From Silene noctiflora (lineage: Eukaryota > Streptophyta > Magnoliopsida > Caryophyllales > Caryophyllaceae): 64,000 nucleotides of DNA. Below, in pieces: positions 1 through 11,200 of the stretch. The notes below the pieces were generated by a model. That model saw only the letters and a program-made list of their open reading frames with translations. It was not told the origin of the DNA and made no database searches. The stretch covers positions 24,740 to 88,739 of the forward strand of contig VHZZ01003894.1 in assembly GCA_009801015.1 (NCBI GenBank). The letters run 5' to 3'. The first letter of the stretch is position 1. Each line of letters starts with the position of its first letter. The translations under genes and the position numbers were made by a program.

Positions 1-1480
1 AGGCTTTCTCCTACCTTATAGCTTTCCCAGAGTATACTGACAAGAATGAATCGAGGGAAGAGGAGTGCCGTCCGCTTTAAACGTCTTTTTGGGTATTTTA
101 TGCTTTGATATGATAGTAGTTCCCTGGATTGAAAGACTTTCTATTAGCCGCATGAGGCGATGCCTCTCAAGCAATTCAAGTCGAGAGAGAGAATAATCTT
201 GCCCCAGTGAGTGGCTGCTTATTAGCATGCTTGGGGGTGTTCAAAGCAACGGGAAAAAATCCTTTTCCTTTTTATTAACTAATAGAGCTTATACTCCATG
301 CATTGATACCTGAAACCTATGTCTTAAATCATCTTACGGATAGAAAGAAAGCCAGCTCATGCTTCCACCGGTACCGGTATAGAAGTAGAAGAAAGAGAGG
401 GAGCCTACGCGGCAGCGCGGTATTTAGATTTCCGGATGAGCGGGAACGAAGAATAGAACTAGTTACAAAGTCAGCTTTTTCTTTACTTGCTTGCTGATAC
501 AGACGAGGTTTCGATTACAATAACGGTAAGGAAAAAGATAAAGAGTCTGCAGCCCCTTGCTTTCTTTTCCATAAGGAAAGGCTGTTCGTTCACCTTGGAT
601 TGATGAATGGGATTAATTGTATGAATCTAAGTATAACTCACCCTCTCTCACTGATGTTCGAGTATTCCAATCTTCTTTTCTTTTTGTTTTGAAACCTAGT
701 TATAGCTAGACCTGTTTCTTCCTCGCGACTTTTTTCCTACCATATCTTTCCAAAGCTCCTCAAGCTGTCTTTTTCAGATTTTTTGCTATTTGACCCCGCT
801 TCATGTTCCGTCGCCCCCTTTACCTTCCTTCCTACAAGGTATCTCTAGCGGCTAATGTGTTAAGCAACCTGGCTACCTTATAATAATTTTTTTTTTCATT
901 ATTATTATATACGTTAATAAAGTGTCAATTTTAGGGATAGGAGTAGCTCGTTACATCAGAAAAGACAATACCTTAAGGAGCAGGAAAGTAAGATACATAA
1001 GTAATGTCATCATCGAACTTACAAGAAAAAAACATAACAAAGTAAGCGGAGCCGTTACTAAACTAATGCGAATGATCCGCGTCCTGTATTGTATGCGCTC
1101 TATCCCTCTTTTTTAATGAAAGCGAAAGGTGCACTCCTGCTCGGGGCAGATTCCTTTTAAAAGAAAAAAATCTTTATCGATGTCAAGCGTTTAGTCTTTT
1201 CGGGGAGTCATTTCGTGTGCAGTTTACCAGATAGCAAAGGAGAGTTTTGGATTGGCATCGCCCACGGCTTGGACCGAGACGAGAGACGTAATTCCCTTGC
1301 TCTAAAACACAGGCGGATAAGAAAAGTCAGGGGCCTTTGACTTTGATGAATCGGATGTCGCATAAAGAGAAGAGTGGTGTAAGGAAAGGCATAGAGATCG
1401 TAATCAAGAGCGAGATCAATCTCGTGAGATTCTACTGATGATATTCTATATTTTCTTTTCTTGAATAGTACAGATGCTGC

Positions 1481-1512
1481 CTAACAATCTAACAATCTAA
1501 TAATCTAATAAG
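1481..1512. repeat. 8-bp tandem array, four units
   Basis: Four head-to-tail 8-bp units are visible: CTAACAAT twice, then CTAATAAT, then CTAATAAG. The gradual drift from unit to unit suggests slippage followed by point mutation. No gene is attached to it. Confidence 0.85.
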
Positions 1513-3282
1513 TAGAACAGGCGAAAGCCCCGAGGCTTAAAGCCGGACTCATAAAGTATGCTCAATTAAGGAATTCAAGAAGGAGTAAGGGTGGTATTGT
1601 AATAAATCAATGGGTGAATTCAGTTGAACCTGAAGTCTAATCGTAAAATATAGAGTCAAAATCTTAGTTCACAAGCTAACCTAGGTAAAGGGGCCCGGCC
1701 CAAAGGCGCTTATTTTATTTTGCCTTGTATAAGAAATAGAAGAAAGCGCTATTAAGCTCCTAGATAGCAGCGGTTATTCAGGAGAGGTATATTTTTTTAA
1801 CTGAGCGAGCGTAGGAAACTGACCCTCGCCGAGAGCATAACTATGAAGACATCAAGTCCTGCATTTCCTAATGAAAAAAAGCGTCTGAGCACGCTTTACT
1901 TCGAAACATGGACATGGACTTCGTTCCTCTTCCTTATTCCTCAGTTCGTTGGATTAGAAATTTATAGGTAAGGAGAGAGTGGCACTTCTTCCAGGTGTAT
2001 TCGTAGGCTGATTGGATTGTGAGAACGTGAGATCAAATGCAAGCCGCTTGCTCTCAAAATACGCGTGGGTATAGAGTTTGAACCCTTCCCGTTGTGATCA
2101 ATAATTAGAATTCAAATAAAGAAAAATATGTGATATCCTTTCTTCTTCTCTTCCAGACTCTCTTTCCGAACTTCTTAAACTGAGAATGCATTCTTGCCTA
2201 TAAACTAAGATAAATCTCTATAATTGTAAGAACTTCCTGACCTGGCTAAGTAAACTATCAACTCTGGATCCTGAGCTTCAGAAAAGAACCGGCGTGCCAT
2301 GTGCTTCGTTTCCATCCTCACTTATACTTATCTTATAAGGTAAAGGATTTGATTCTCTACTCTGATAGATTGACAAAGAGAGTTTCGAGATTAAATGCCA
2401 ACCAATCAAAGAAGGAAGCAAATGAGTCTTCTACATTATTTTATTTGACTCTTTTAAGCTCCTCTAAAAACCATCGGGCAAGAGAGTTCCTCAATGATAG
2501 CTCACTAGTCGAGCTAATTAAAAAGACCCTCATATCAATATATGCAATGGTATTATGTTAATCTGATCATGCGACTTGAATTTAATTTGACAACACAGGA
2601 GACTGCAGAAACTACGTCAAGCATTGCCACAATTGTCAGATGCCAATATAAAGTACAACATGTGACGCCATCGCTTTTGTACACCTCGGCCATTCTCTAC
2701 CTGGGGTTAATCCAATAGGCACTGCTTATTCCTAGATTACTTCACTAAATTAAATGGGTGGAAGCGAAATCCTCAAATCTAAGCTTTCTTAATCGCCAAA
2801 ATTCATAGACATCACCCATCTTCCTAGCGCCCCCCCCGGAAAAAGATAGCAGTGGAGGCGAAAAGTAACCATCATCAAGAAGATGCAAGATAATTAAGAT
2901 TCTGAAATCCAAGCAAGATCCCCTTCGCATTATATTATAGGATAGAGAAAAGGACATCTAATAAGATACCCGTCGAGGCCACACCATCCTTTATCCCTTG
3001 GGGTACTTCCGTGGCTTAAAGCATTGGCGTTTTTCCATTACCGCCGGAGGAATTCTTAAGTTTAAGTTCAGACCAAACCAAAGGAGATTATAATATGCTT
3101 CATAAGAATGACAGTCTTGCTGATTGGGCCCGGTCTGCTGACACCGCTTATAAGTAAACCGCCTCTAGAGCCCTCCCTGCACAACTCGCTCTATATCTAT
3201 TCGAAGGGGATCTTGCTTCCTGAAATTCATTTGATGGATCTTACGTCCCGCTCCGTATCCTTATATTTTATTTCTTTCTTAT

Positions 3283-3295
3283 CTTATATTATAAG
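3283..3295. repeat. AT palindrome, 6-bp arms
   Basis: CTTATATTATAAG is a perfect inverted repeat: the 6-bp arms CTTATA and TATAAG flank one T. It lies inside an unassigned open frame and is one member of the dispersed AT palindrome family. Confidence 0.8.
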
Positions 3296-5980
3296 GTATC
3301 GATCAAGGCAAGAGGAAAATATTATCCTTTTTCGAGATAGGTCTCAAACCTTTTTCCTAAAAAAAGAAGAAAAGCTTTAAATCTAATAAGAATTGCAGTG
3401 GGATCATAGATAATATTTAGACTCGGGACGAGCAGTCATATAGCATACGATTTCGATATTCTAATTCTTAGATATGCGAGCAGCTTTGCCTCTTTCATTC
3501 TCCCTCACTAGACAGTCTTTCTAAGAATACGAGGGGCCTATTCAAAGTGTTCTAAACCTTGCTTAAAGGGAAGGTCAATCAATTGACAATTCATGAGGCG
3601 CTTTCTTTGATAACTTTTCAGAACGCGAACCGCGGATCCCGCTCTTATTATAGGAGGGCATGTCCGCGAGAATGCAATGCTTCGGACTTTGCCTTTGAGT
3701 TTGCTCTTGTTATTTTCAAATTTAAAAAGTTTAGAATTAGAACAAGGCGGTGCATTTGGACTAGACCCAGTCAGAATCCTTTATTCCTTCGAGCGGGACA
3801 GAGCTTTTCATCTATTAGAACTCAATCAGGGAAGGCACTTTGACTCTTCTATCGATGATTAAAGTCAAGTAAAGCAATCTCTTGTCCCTTTTTCCGCCAA
3901 CAAGCTACCAAATAAAAAATCTTTCTAAGATTCTTACTTAGCATAGAGTTGTAAGCATATTGTAGGAAAAGACGTCATGACACCGAACTTTGAAATTCGA
4001 AACATATCAAATCAAATAAAAGAAAGTAGCGCAGATCCCGTCCAAGATTGAGATCTCTCAAATTACAAAGCAAAGAAAAAATGCATTAGTGAAAAGTAAT
4101 GTGGATGGACAAAGGAAAGGAATTGACTGAAGGAGAACTTAAACTATAGTAACCTTCTATCAAAGTTGAGAGCAATAGGATTTAGAAGTTTCATCTCGGC
4201 TGCAAATCAGCCTCTCTTTTTTAAAAGATCTAAATTTCCAAGCTTGGGGTTCAAAGCTACGGCTAACCTCGCTCGATAGCAGATTTTTATCTTGATAAAA
4301 AAATTAATTTAATTTTAGTCGTTTTTATTTCACAACTCTTCAGAATACTATAAACATTCCGGACTGGACTAGAAAGGGCTGGTAAATAAGTGCTATCATG
4401 AAATCCAAAGCAGCTTGCAGGCAGGACAGGGTCGTCCAGCCAAGAGAGTCAGACTAAGAAAGAGCAAGATTAAAAAAAGAAAATTAAAGTCAAGAGAAGG
4501 ATCTCGACCTAAGAGAATTTTAATTTAATTTCACATGCTAACTACGCCTGCTACTTCGAAGGAGGACTACTTTTCCAAGCCAAGCATAGGTGCCTGCTAT
4601 GACGTGCATAAAATAATATACAAGAAAAAAAGTCTGGAAGTGCTACTTCGTTCTTCTCCTGAGAGGCTTTGACTTGATTAACTTTGAGGTAGTTTACTTG
4701 CCCGAAAAGGAGCTTTTTCCGTGGGAGATTCGAGAAATGACTTTTATTTTCAATTTCTTTCCCTGCTGCATCACCAATTGCACTTTCCTTCTCAGGATTC
4801 ATTCTTTTTTTAATCAATCATACTATACTTTACTATATAAGGGCTAGCGTCTTTTTCTCCTACTCGAGCCTGCATTTGTGGGTTTTGAGGCTGTAGCTAA
4901 GTAAACAAGTCAATGATTCTTCTAATTAGAAATCATTATAATGTTCACCAGCAAATTCTCCAACCCAACGTTTGAGCCCTTTTTCTTTTGTTTTGCATTC
5001 TAATTAGAATATAATAAGTAGAGCTTCTTCACTCTTGTCAATAAAGACCAGACTTCCTATTTGATCCATCTTCATTCGATCACACGTATCCGATCAATCA
5101 GGTCTTTCTCGCGTATCTTGCTTCTCGCTTGTCTAAGTGTATACATAGAAAGAAAGTCAAGCTTAATCAAGTAGAGCCAGCCAGGTCTTCGAGTTGTTGT
5201 TGTTAACGTAAGGACGATCGTTTCGATTGAAACAAAAGCCCGGGAATAGATAGGAAGGAGCTCTTTGTTCAAGACTTTCTTCGGCCTCTCTTTCCCCAGA
5301 GATCTTATTGCTTCCTTAAGCAATTGCTCGAGGCGAATCTTTTTTCTGAGTTCTTAGTCAAGTCAAATTCAGATCTCAAATTATAATACCCTTCAATAAG
5401 TTTTCAAAATCTTAAATATGCTTTCTATATTAGGTATAGAAGAGTTTATCCTTTATCTGCACATCTTGGACTGGAGTTATCTTCAAGCATAAGAATTTCC
5501 AGAAGCAAGCTAAATCTATCACTCATCAGCAACGGGACAGGCACCTACTCTTATTCTTCCTCCCGACCGCCCACTTAGCTCAGTTAGTAGTCCTTTGATA
5601 ATGAAAAGTTCTAATTCTTTCTTTTATTTCTTTCGGCTCCATCACATCGGGCGCACCCTTCTTGTATTGTGTAAAGGATTCTCTTGTAAAGGTCCTTTCT
5701 CGATTACTTCTTTTTCCGGAACCAGAAGATAAAGATCTTTTTCTTTTCTTGTCCATTGCCGAGTAGGGACGTGGGAATTCCAACCAAGGTAAGATTGTAG
5801 TTCATTTAATGGTACGTGTGACACTAGCAATTGATGTTTCAACTGATCTCCTTCATCTTGTTCCAGAATAAAAACTCAGACAAGGTTTTCTCCCTTTTAG
5901 TTTACTAATAGAATGCGCGTATCCATAGAGTTATAGGATTAGCATGCAAGAGTTCACAAGAAAAGGAGAAACCAAACGTG

Positions 5981-5997
5981 CCCACCTCCGAGGTGGG
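5981..5997. other. GC-rich hairpin
   Basis: CCCACCTCCGAGGTGGG folds into a 7-bp stem (CCCACCT with AGGTGGG) and a 3-base loop; one more C-G pair could form in the loop. Small stable hairpins of this kind mark RNA 3' ends in plant mitochondria. No gene lies directly upstream, so any role is speculative. Confidence 0.55.
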
Positions 5998-6242
5998 TTC
6001 TAAAGGAGTAGTAGCTGGTCTAGCCATCATCCCTAACTACTAATACCATTCTATAATAATATATATAAAGAAAGGCTATGCTATTCTATGGACCCAAAAG
6101 AAGCATCTCTTCCTATCCTACCAGGCGAATCGAAGCGAGTATAATTAAAAAAAGGGGTGCCTGGCGCAGGATGGGTCGAGAAAGAAAGATAAATGCTCTG
6201 GAAGTCAATGGGAAAGCGGGTCGAAATGGCCGGGAGAAGAGT

Positions 6243-6260
6243 CAGTTGGCACAGTTGGCC
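6243..6260. repeat. 9-bp tandem duplication
   Basis: CAGTTGGCA is followed directly by CAGTTGGCC, a two-unit tandem duplication with one mismatch. It lies about 75 bases before the tRNA relic. Confidence 0.75.
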
Positions 6261-6333
6261 TTCACGCTACTCAAGCACTAGTATACTCTCTCGAATCTGA
6301 CCCGCTCGACTACTATGAGAATGCTAGTTCAAT

Positions 6334-6412
6334 GGGCTTATAGTTTAATTGGTTGAAATTTATTATCATATGATAATGGTGATATTCTAGGTTCGAGCCT
6401 TACCTTATTATA
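6334..6412 (+). pseudogene. trnI: decayed mitochondrial tRNA-Ile (CAU) gene
   Basis: The 5' part (acceptor strand GGGCTTA, then TAGTTTAATTGGTT of the D arm) and the 3' part (GATATTCTAGGTTCGAGCC, the T arm) match my memory of the plant mitochondrial tRNA-Ile with CAU anticodon, whose C34 is modified to read AUA. In between, the usual GC-rich anticodon arm is replaced by an AT palindrome at 6362-6377, about four bases longer than normal. A five-pair arm (TTATT with GATAA) can still be drawn with CAT at the anticodon position of its 7-base loop. The 3' end reads CTTATTATA and cannot pair with the acceptor GGGCTTA. The T stem is also weakened by a mismatch where the family normally has five clean pairs. 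I judge it non-functional. A heavily edited or trans-repaired tRNA is possible but less likely. Confidence 0.75.
6362..6377. repeat. 16-bp perfect AT palindrome in the tRNA anticodon arm
   Basis: ATTATCATATGATAAT is perfectly self-complementary. It occupies the site where the tRNA-Ile anticodon stem-loop should be. This is the only place in the window where an AT palindrome can be placed against a known ancestral sequence, and it argues that such palindromes can arise by insertion or local rewriting. Confidence 0.8.
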
Positions 6413-7818
6413 ACTAGACTACTACCCTTTTCAAAGCAAAGTTCGGAAGTAGCATAGATAGCGGTAAGGTTGGTTGTCGACAAAGACTCTGCGCATTAGA
6501 GAGAAGGTCACGCACGGTAAACAACCGACTCAACTGTAAGACCCGGGAAGTAAGTTTACGCCTCCTTCGAAAGAACCAAACCTCTTAAACGAGCTCTTTT
6601 TTTCATAGTTCTGGACCGATGCACTTTTGGGTCAAATGATTCAACTAATTGCAAACCTTGAGATAATGGTCGAAAGAGCGAAAGAGACTGACTTCCTTTG
6701 CCTTGAACTATGTCAGCGGCTTGTTTTAGATTGAGAGAGTTCCGATGCTAGTTGGATCGCCAAGATGGAGGATCATTTCTCTACCTACTTGTGGATGGGT
6801 GTATTGAATTTATAGAGGAGCTATCTCATGGGGACAACCTTGTAAAATAATATAAGCAGTTCTACTCTGGAGTTGGAATTCATTGCTTTAGCTGCGGCCG
6901 GTAAAAAAGCTGGTAAGTAATTTGGCCAAAAAGACTAGCCTACTCTTTTCTTGACTCATACGATGGATTGTTCAAATCTTCTCACGAATTTGCTTGTGAA
7001 AAAGGTAGAAAATTGCTCAGCTCCAAAAGGGTAAGAGGTTCTCAAAGGCCTTTTCTACCTAATAAAATCTTGTTTGACCCCTTCTGATGGTTAGACATGC
7101 CCTAACTCCTGTTTTGAATAATGCTCATTTTGCCGAACCAAACCATGCTAGTTTTCAAATGCCCGTCTTTCTCGGGATTGTCACTTCACTCTCGGGAAGC
7201 CTTCTTTCTCAAACTCAATTTAAAGTTCTTACTATATATGTTAATAATGTATGTTATTCTTTATGCTGCATTTTGCCTTTTGGTAAGAATATGCCTCGTT
7301 CGATTCAGGGTCAAATACTAATAGAATAGTAAGATTGCACCTCTCACCTCTGGAAGCGCCTACACCCCTTGATTTACTACTTATTTTTAAAGTAATTCTC
7401 CAAACTTATAGCTCCGGTTTTATCTTTCTTAAACTGAGATCTTATTGAAGATACTTGTTTGTTTTCGTAGGAAAACTTACTTTTATTTTGCGCTGTGTTA
7501 CTTGAGGACGATTAGATAAAGGCGCCAACTCACACTCTAAAGAATAAGAATGTATAAAGGAGCTTGACCAGTGAGCTATTACGCTGTTAGACGTATTGAG
7601 CTGATTCTTTTTGATCGTAAATTAGTTTATATTATATTTGTAAATCTTTGTGTTAGTTTTGTGTGATTTTTCTGTCATATTGTTTTCAAAAGTGGTCTTT
7701 TTTTGTTCTTCTTTTTCTTTGCGTAAAAGTTTAAATTTTTTTATTTCTTATTATTATAAAAGAAAAGCCCCTCGATCATGTTTTTCCTTTTGGTCTTTGG
7801 TTTGTTGTTCCCACACAA

Positions 7819-8232
7819 TCAAGGACACCCTTCCTGTCGAAATGCGTACAGTTTACGTAAAGATCCGTAAGTGCAGCGAGCCAAAGAAAGGAGTAGCTTC
7901 GTCCCTCCCTTTGTTCCCTGTTTTCGCGTAAGAAGCACTTTTTGTTCCTTATAAAAGCGAGCCTGGTTTGCCAAGGTAACAAGATACCGATCCAGAGTTG
8001 CGTGATCGAAGAAGAGTCCTGCTTCGCTGCTCGGAAAGCTCTTTCCTTTGCCTTTTTTGCTACTTTTTTCTTTTAATTCCAAAGGTAAACCCTTTGGTAG
8101 CTTAGGAAATAAAACCCATTTCACACAATTAAGTACTTCCATCAAAAGGTGTCGGGTTTTGCGCATTTTGGGGTGTATTGCTACCCGACTCAGAAGGACA
8201 TTCTGCACACTTTCCAATTCTTGAGTTATCAA
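7819..8232 (-). other. unassigned open frame, 137 codons
   Basis: Open frame of 137 codons beginning at a TTG; the first ATG is residue 23, leaving about 115 codons. The predicted product is basic, with lysine/arginine clusters around residues 50-65, and shows no membrane helix or motif I recognise. The neighbouring frames at 7087-7329 and 8243-8455 are on the other strand and do not form an operon with it. The length is within what chance allows, so I do not call it a gene. Confidence 0.12.
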
Positions 8233-11200
8233 GATTGTTCGTTTGAAAAAGTTTAATTTAGACGAATTGTTCTTTTTTTCGTTGTTCAGCGTCTATGTGT
8301 CAAGGCTCTTCAAAGACCCAACTGCTAAGGATAGGGTGAGCAGGCGAGCAGGTTTCCCGAGGTTTCATGGTAACCGCGCAGAACTTACGCTTTTAGAGGG
8401 TACTCGTTCCATGACTAGTATTCTAGCCAGTGCGTCCTATCCCAAAGCACTGTGAAATTGCATTCGCTTAAGAAGTCTGTGCCCCGTACCCACACCATTA
8501 GCCGGGACAAGCATCTTTAACGGGGGGAATACCCCATCTTAAAGGCAAAGGCGGTGTTAAATCGAAACCACTCACATACGTGTCACGCGAGTGACTGCTT
8601 CCTCCCACTCAAACAAAAGGTAAATATGTAAGAGATCCCTAGTCGAAAGTTAATTTCGTACACGTAAAGCGCCTTATCTACTAGCGGTTTCAACCCAACG
8701 TTGCTTTATCAACGGGCGTAGTTTTGACTTCGTCTTTCAATAGCATAAGTAAAAGCAAAAGAAGTCTTCCTTCCACTGGAAGCACCCTCTATTATTTAGG
8801 AATACACTGGATCTAATCTATAGGGAGGGGAGAACTCGCAGTTGAACGCAGCATACGAAGTAATAGTTTATGGTAAACCTGTTGATAAAACATAAGTTTT
8901 TGGGACAGTCGTCCAATGGCGGGTAGCTTCCCCATTTAGTTATTCTAGAGAAGTTTCACATTTTATTAGTAATAGCACACCTATCCTTAGGGGCTAATCC
9001 GAGAACACTACTACTGGATCACCAACACTTTCTGAGTACTCTCCTACTATTTATTACCCTTTGATATATCTTGTAATCGCGCTAATTATAGAGCAAAAGG
9101 GTCTCGTCCGGATCTCTTAGAGACACGTCTTTATGTTCTGCAGTCCATCTCATAATCATGTAGTTAAGGAATTCTTTTCTCAGTTGGACGAATGCCCCGG
9201 GGGTTGCTTTAGAATAAAAGAGAAGGCCTTTGAAGCCCCTGCTGATGTATGTATCTCCCTTTGCAGTATACTACTGGATTCCCCTTGGAAATGCATATAT
9301 GCCAACACCTTACTCTATACCCTCATTTCATATCTCGCACCCACTCGTTCAATTGGGACCAATCAATATGTGCGTCCAATCGGCCAGCAGTTTTCAGTTT
9401 TCTTATTAAACTGCGTCGCTAAGGCTAAGGTGGATCTGTGGGGTTATTCTTAGAAGACCCGATTTCAAATATAATTTGACAAAAGGAAATAAATCTCAAT
9501 CCTAAAGAAAGCCTTACTTATTATAAAAGCACTCTAGCATCAATTGCGGCTTAGCGTATTATTGTTTTAGCTTATCTATCTATTGCCCCTTCTGTTTTGG
9601 AAGTAGAAGCATTACTATATGGAGCATGAGAATTAGAAGAAGAAGCCTTCGCTGCCCAACATTAACCTATCCAGCTACTTCTTTTTTGTTTTATGAGCAA
9701 GGACTGCAGTCTTTTACTGAGACGTGGCTTAGTCTCTTTCAGGAGCATAAACCTCAGCTGATGTAATTTCGACCCCTGCCCTTTATATAATACCTAAGGT
9801 AAAGGGTCCATTATACAAGGATTCTTAGTCAGATGCGGAGGTTGGAGCCTAAAAAGACATTTGTTTCCAAGGTAGCTGTACCTATTAAAAGGTATATTTT
9901 AGAACCCGTCAACAGCCCTAGCTGCTTTTTCCTTTAGCTCAAGTACTGCAGACGTATCCATTTAAGCCGAAGTGCTAGAAGTTCCTATTACTGTCACCAA
10001 TAATCCTTACATCTCGTCTTGATAACTTTATACTGTTGGCGAAATATTGCGGCTTATTTAGTGATAAAGGTATGGCAACAGCTAGCTGTAACTTTTAATT
10101 TCATAAACGAGTGTTTGTGTAAAGTGCTAATAGACTCTGATTCTAGCTAAAGAAATCAGGAGAACATACCTACGTAGTGTCTTCATCGCTCCACTCGATC
10201 TCTTGCACTCGTTCCTTTCACGCGATTCTTCTGTTTCTACGGACGAGACTGATTCCGACGACAAGTCAGTACCGCTCTCATGGTCAGGTTCCCTTGTTCA
10301 TGGTCGTGGTAATTTACCATTAGCATTTCCAGCACCATCTGTATATAGTCCTCTTCTGTACAACTCTCTTATACTGGAACTAGTCCCTCTCGTATATTGT
10401 TGGTTGGATACTCGCCTTTTCTTTGCTCGTATTGGGATCGAGGTTATTCAATAAAATTTTTCGTATCTGCGAATGCGCTTTAGCCTACTTATTGCGTGCA
10501 CACTCTTATCTCCTATATATTATTTTATACCGAGAGAAGTAAGCAGCAACTTCTTAAATTTGAAAGCTCTTGCTCCAAGAAGCTAAAGACCTCCTCTCTT
10601 GTACACCGTTTAGAAGGAAAGGCTTAATCAGAAAGGGGGATTGATGTAAAATAAGAGGATTCCCGGGAATCGGACTTAGGTCTTCTACTTATTACTAAGA
10701 GATCACAACTTTTCTTTGAGCTGATCGCGCCCCCTCCCTTTTGAACCCCCCTAGGTTTGCTGCTCGCCTTGGTGCATGCCTTTCTACTGCAATAGAATAT
10801 AGAGGGGAGATTGACAATGCCTAAGTGATTTAGATACGATTGGATGATGATTTGGTGTCGCGGTTAGATAGCGGTCTACTTATGACAGAGTTGACTCTCC
10901 AATTGAGCATTTCAGACCTCTTCACTACTGCTTGACTAGATAAAGCACCCAGAAATGCTAGGGTTTGTGTTGATTTTATCGAGAAAGATTTTCTTATTGT
11001 ATGTGGAAAAAGCCGGGGTAGAGTAAGAAAGTCATAAGAAGAGTGGAGTCGCGCGTATAAAGAGCAGATAGAGTAGTACTAGTAATGGAGTACCAGTAGT
11101 GCGTGTAATAGAAAAGAGTTCTTGCGCTGGCATAGCATCGTCTGTCTAAAGCTTTATGTATAAGTTTCCATGATTACATCAGTTGCCAGTAAGGCCTGTC

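Larger units (their letters stand above)
1..6333. other. gene-free stretch
   Basis: No recognisable gene. Open frames on both strands are short (under about 95 codons) and several lack an ATG. I saw no tRNA, rRNA or known mitochondrial protein motif. The stretch contains an 8-bp tandem array at 1481-1512, AT palindromes at 2930-2939 and 3283-3295, and a GC-rich hairpin at 5981-5997. Two overlapping reverse-strand frames lie at about 5580-5842; the longer reading is lysine- and arginine-rich but matches nothing I know. Confidence 0.6.

Noticed and set aside
5571-5645. tRNA-like D arm (CACTTAGCTCAGTTAGTAG)
   Set aside because: Only the D-arm resembles a tRNA. There is no anticodon stem, no GGTTCRA T loop and no acceptor pairing in the following 60 bases.
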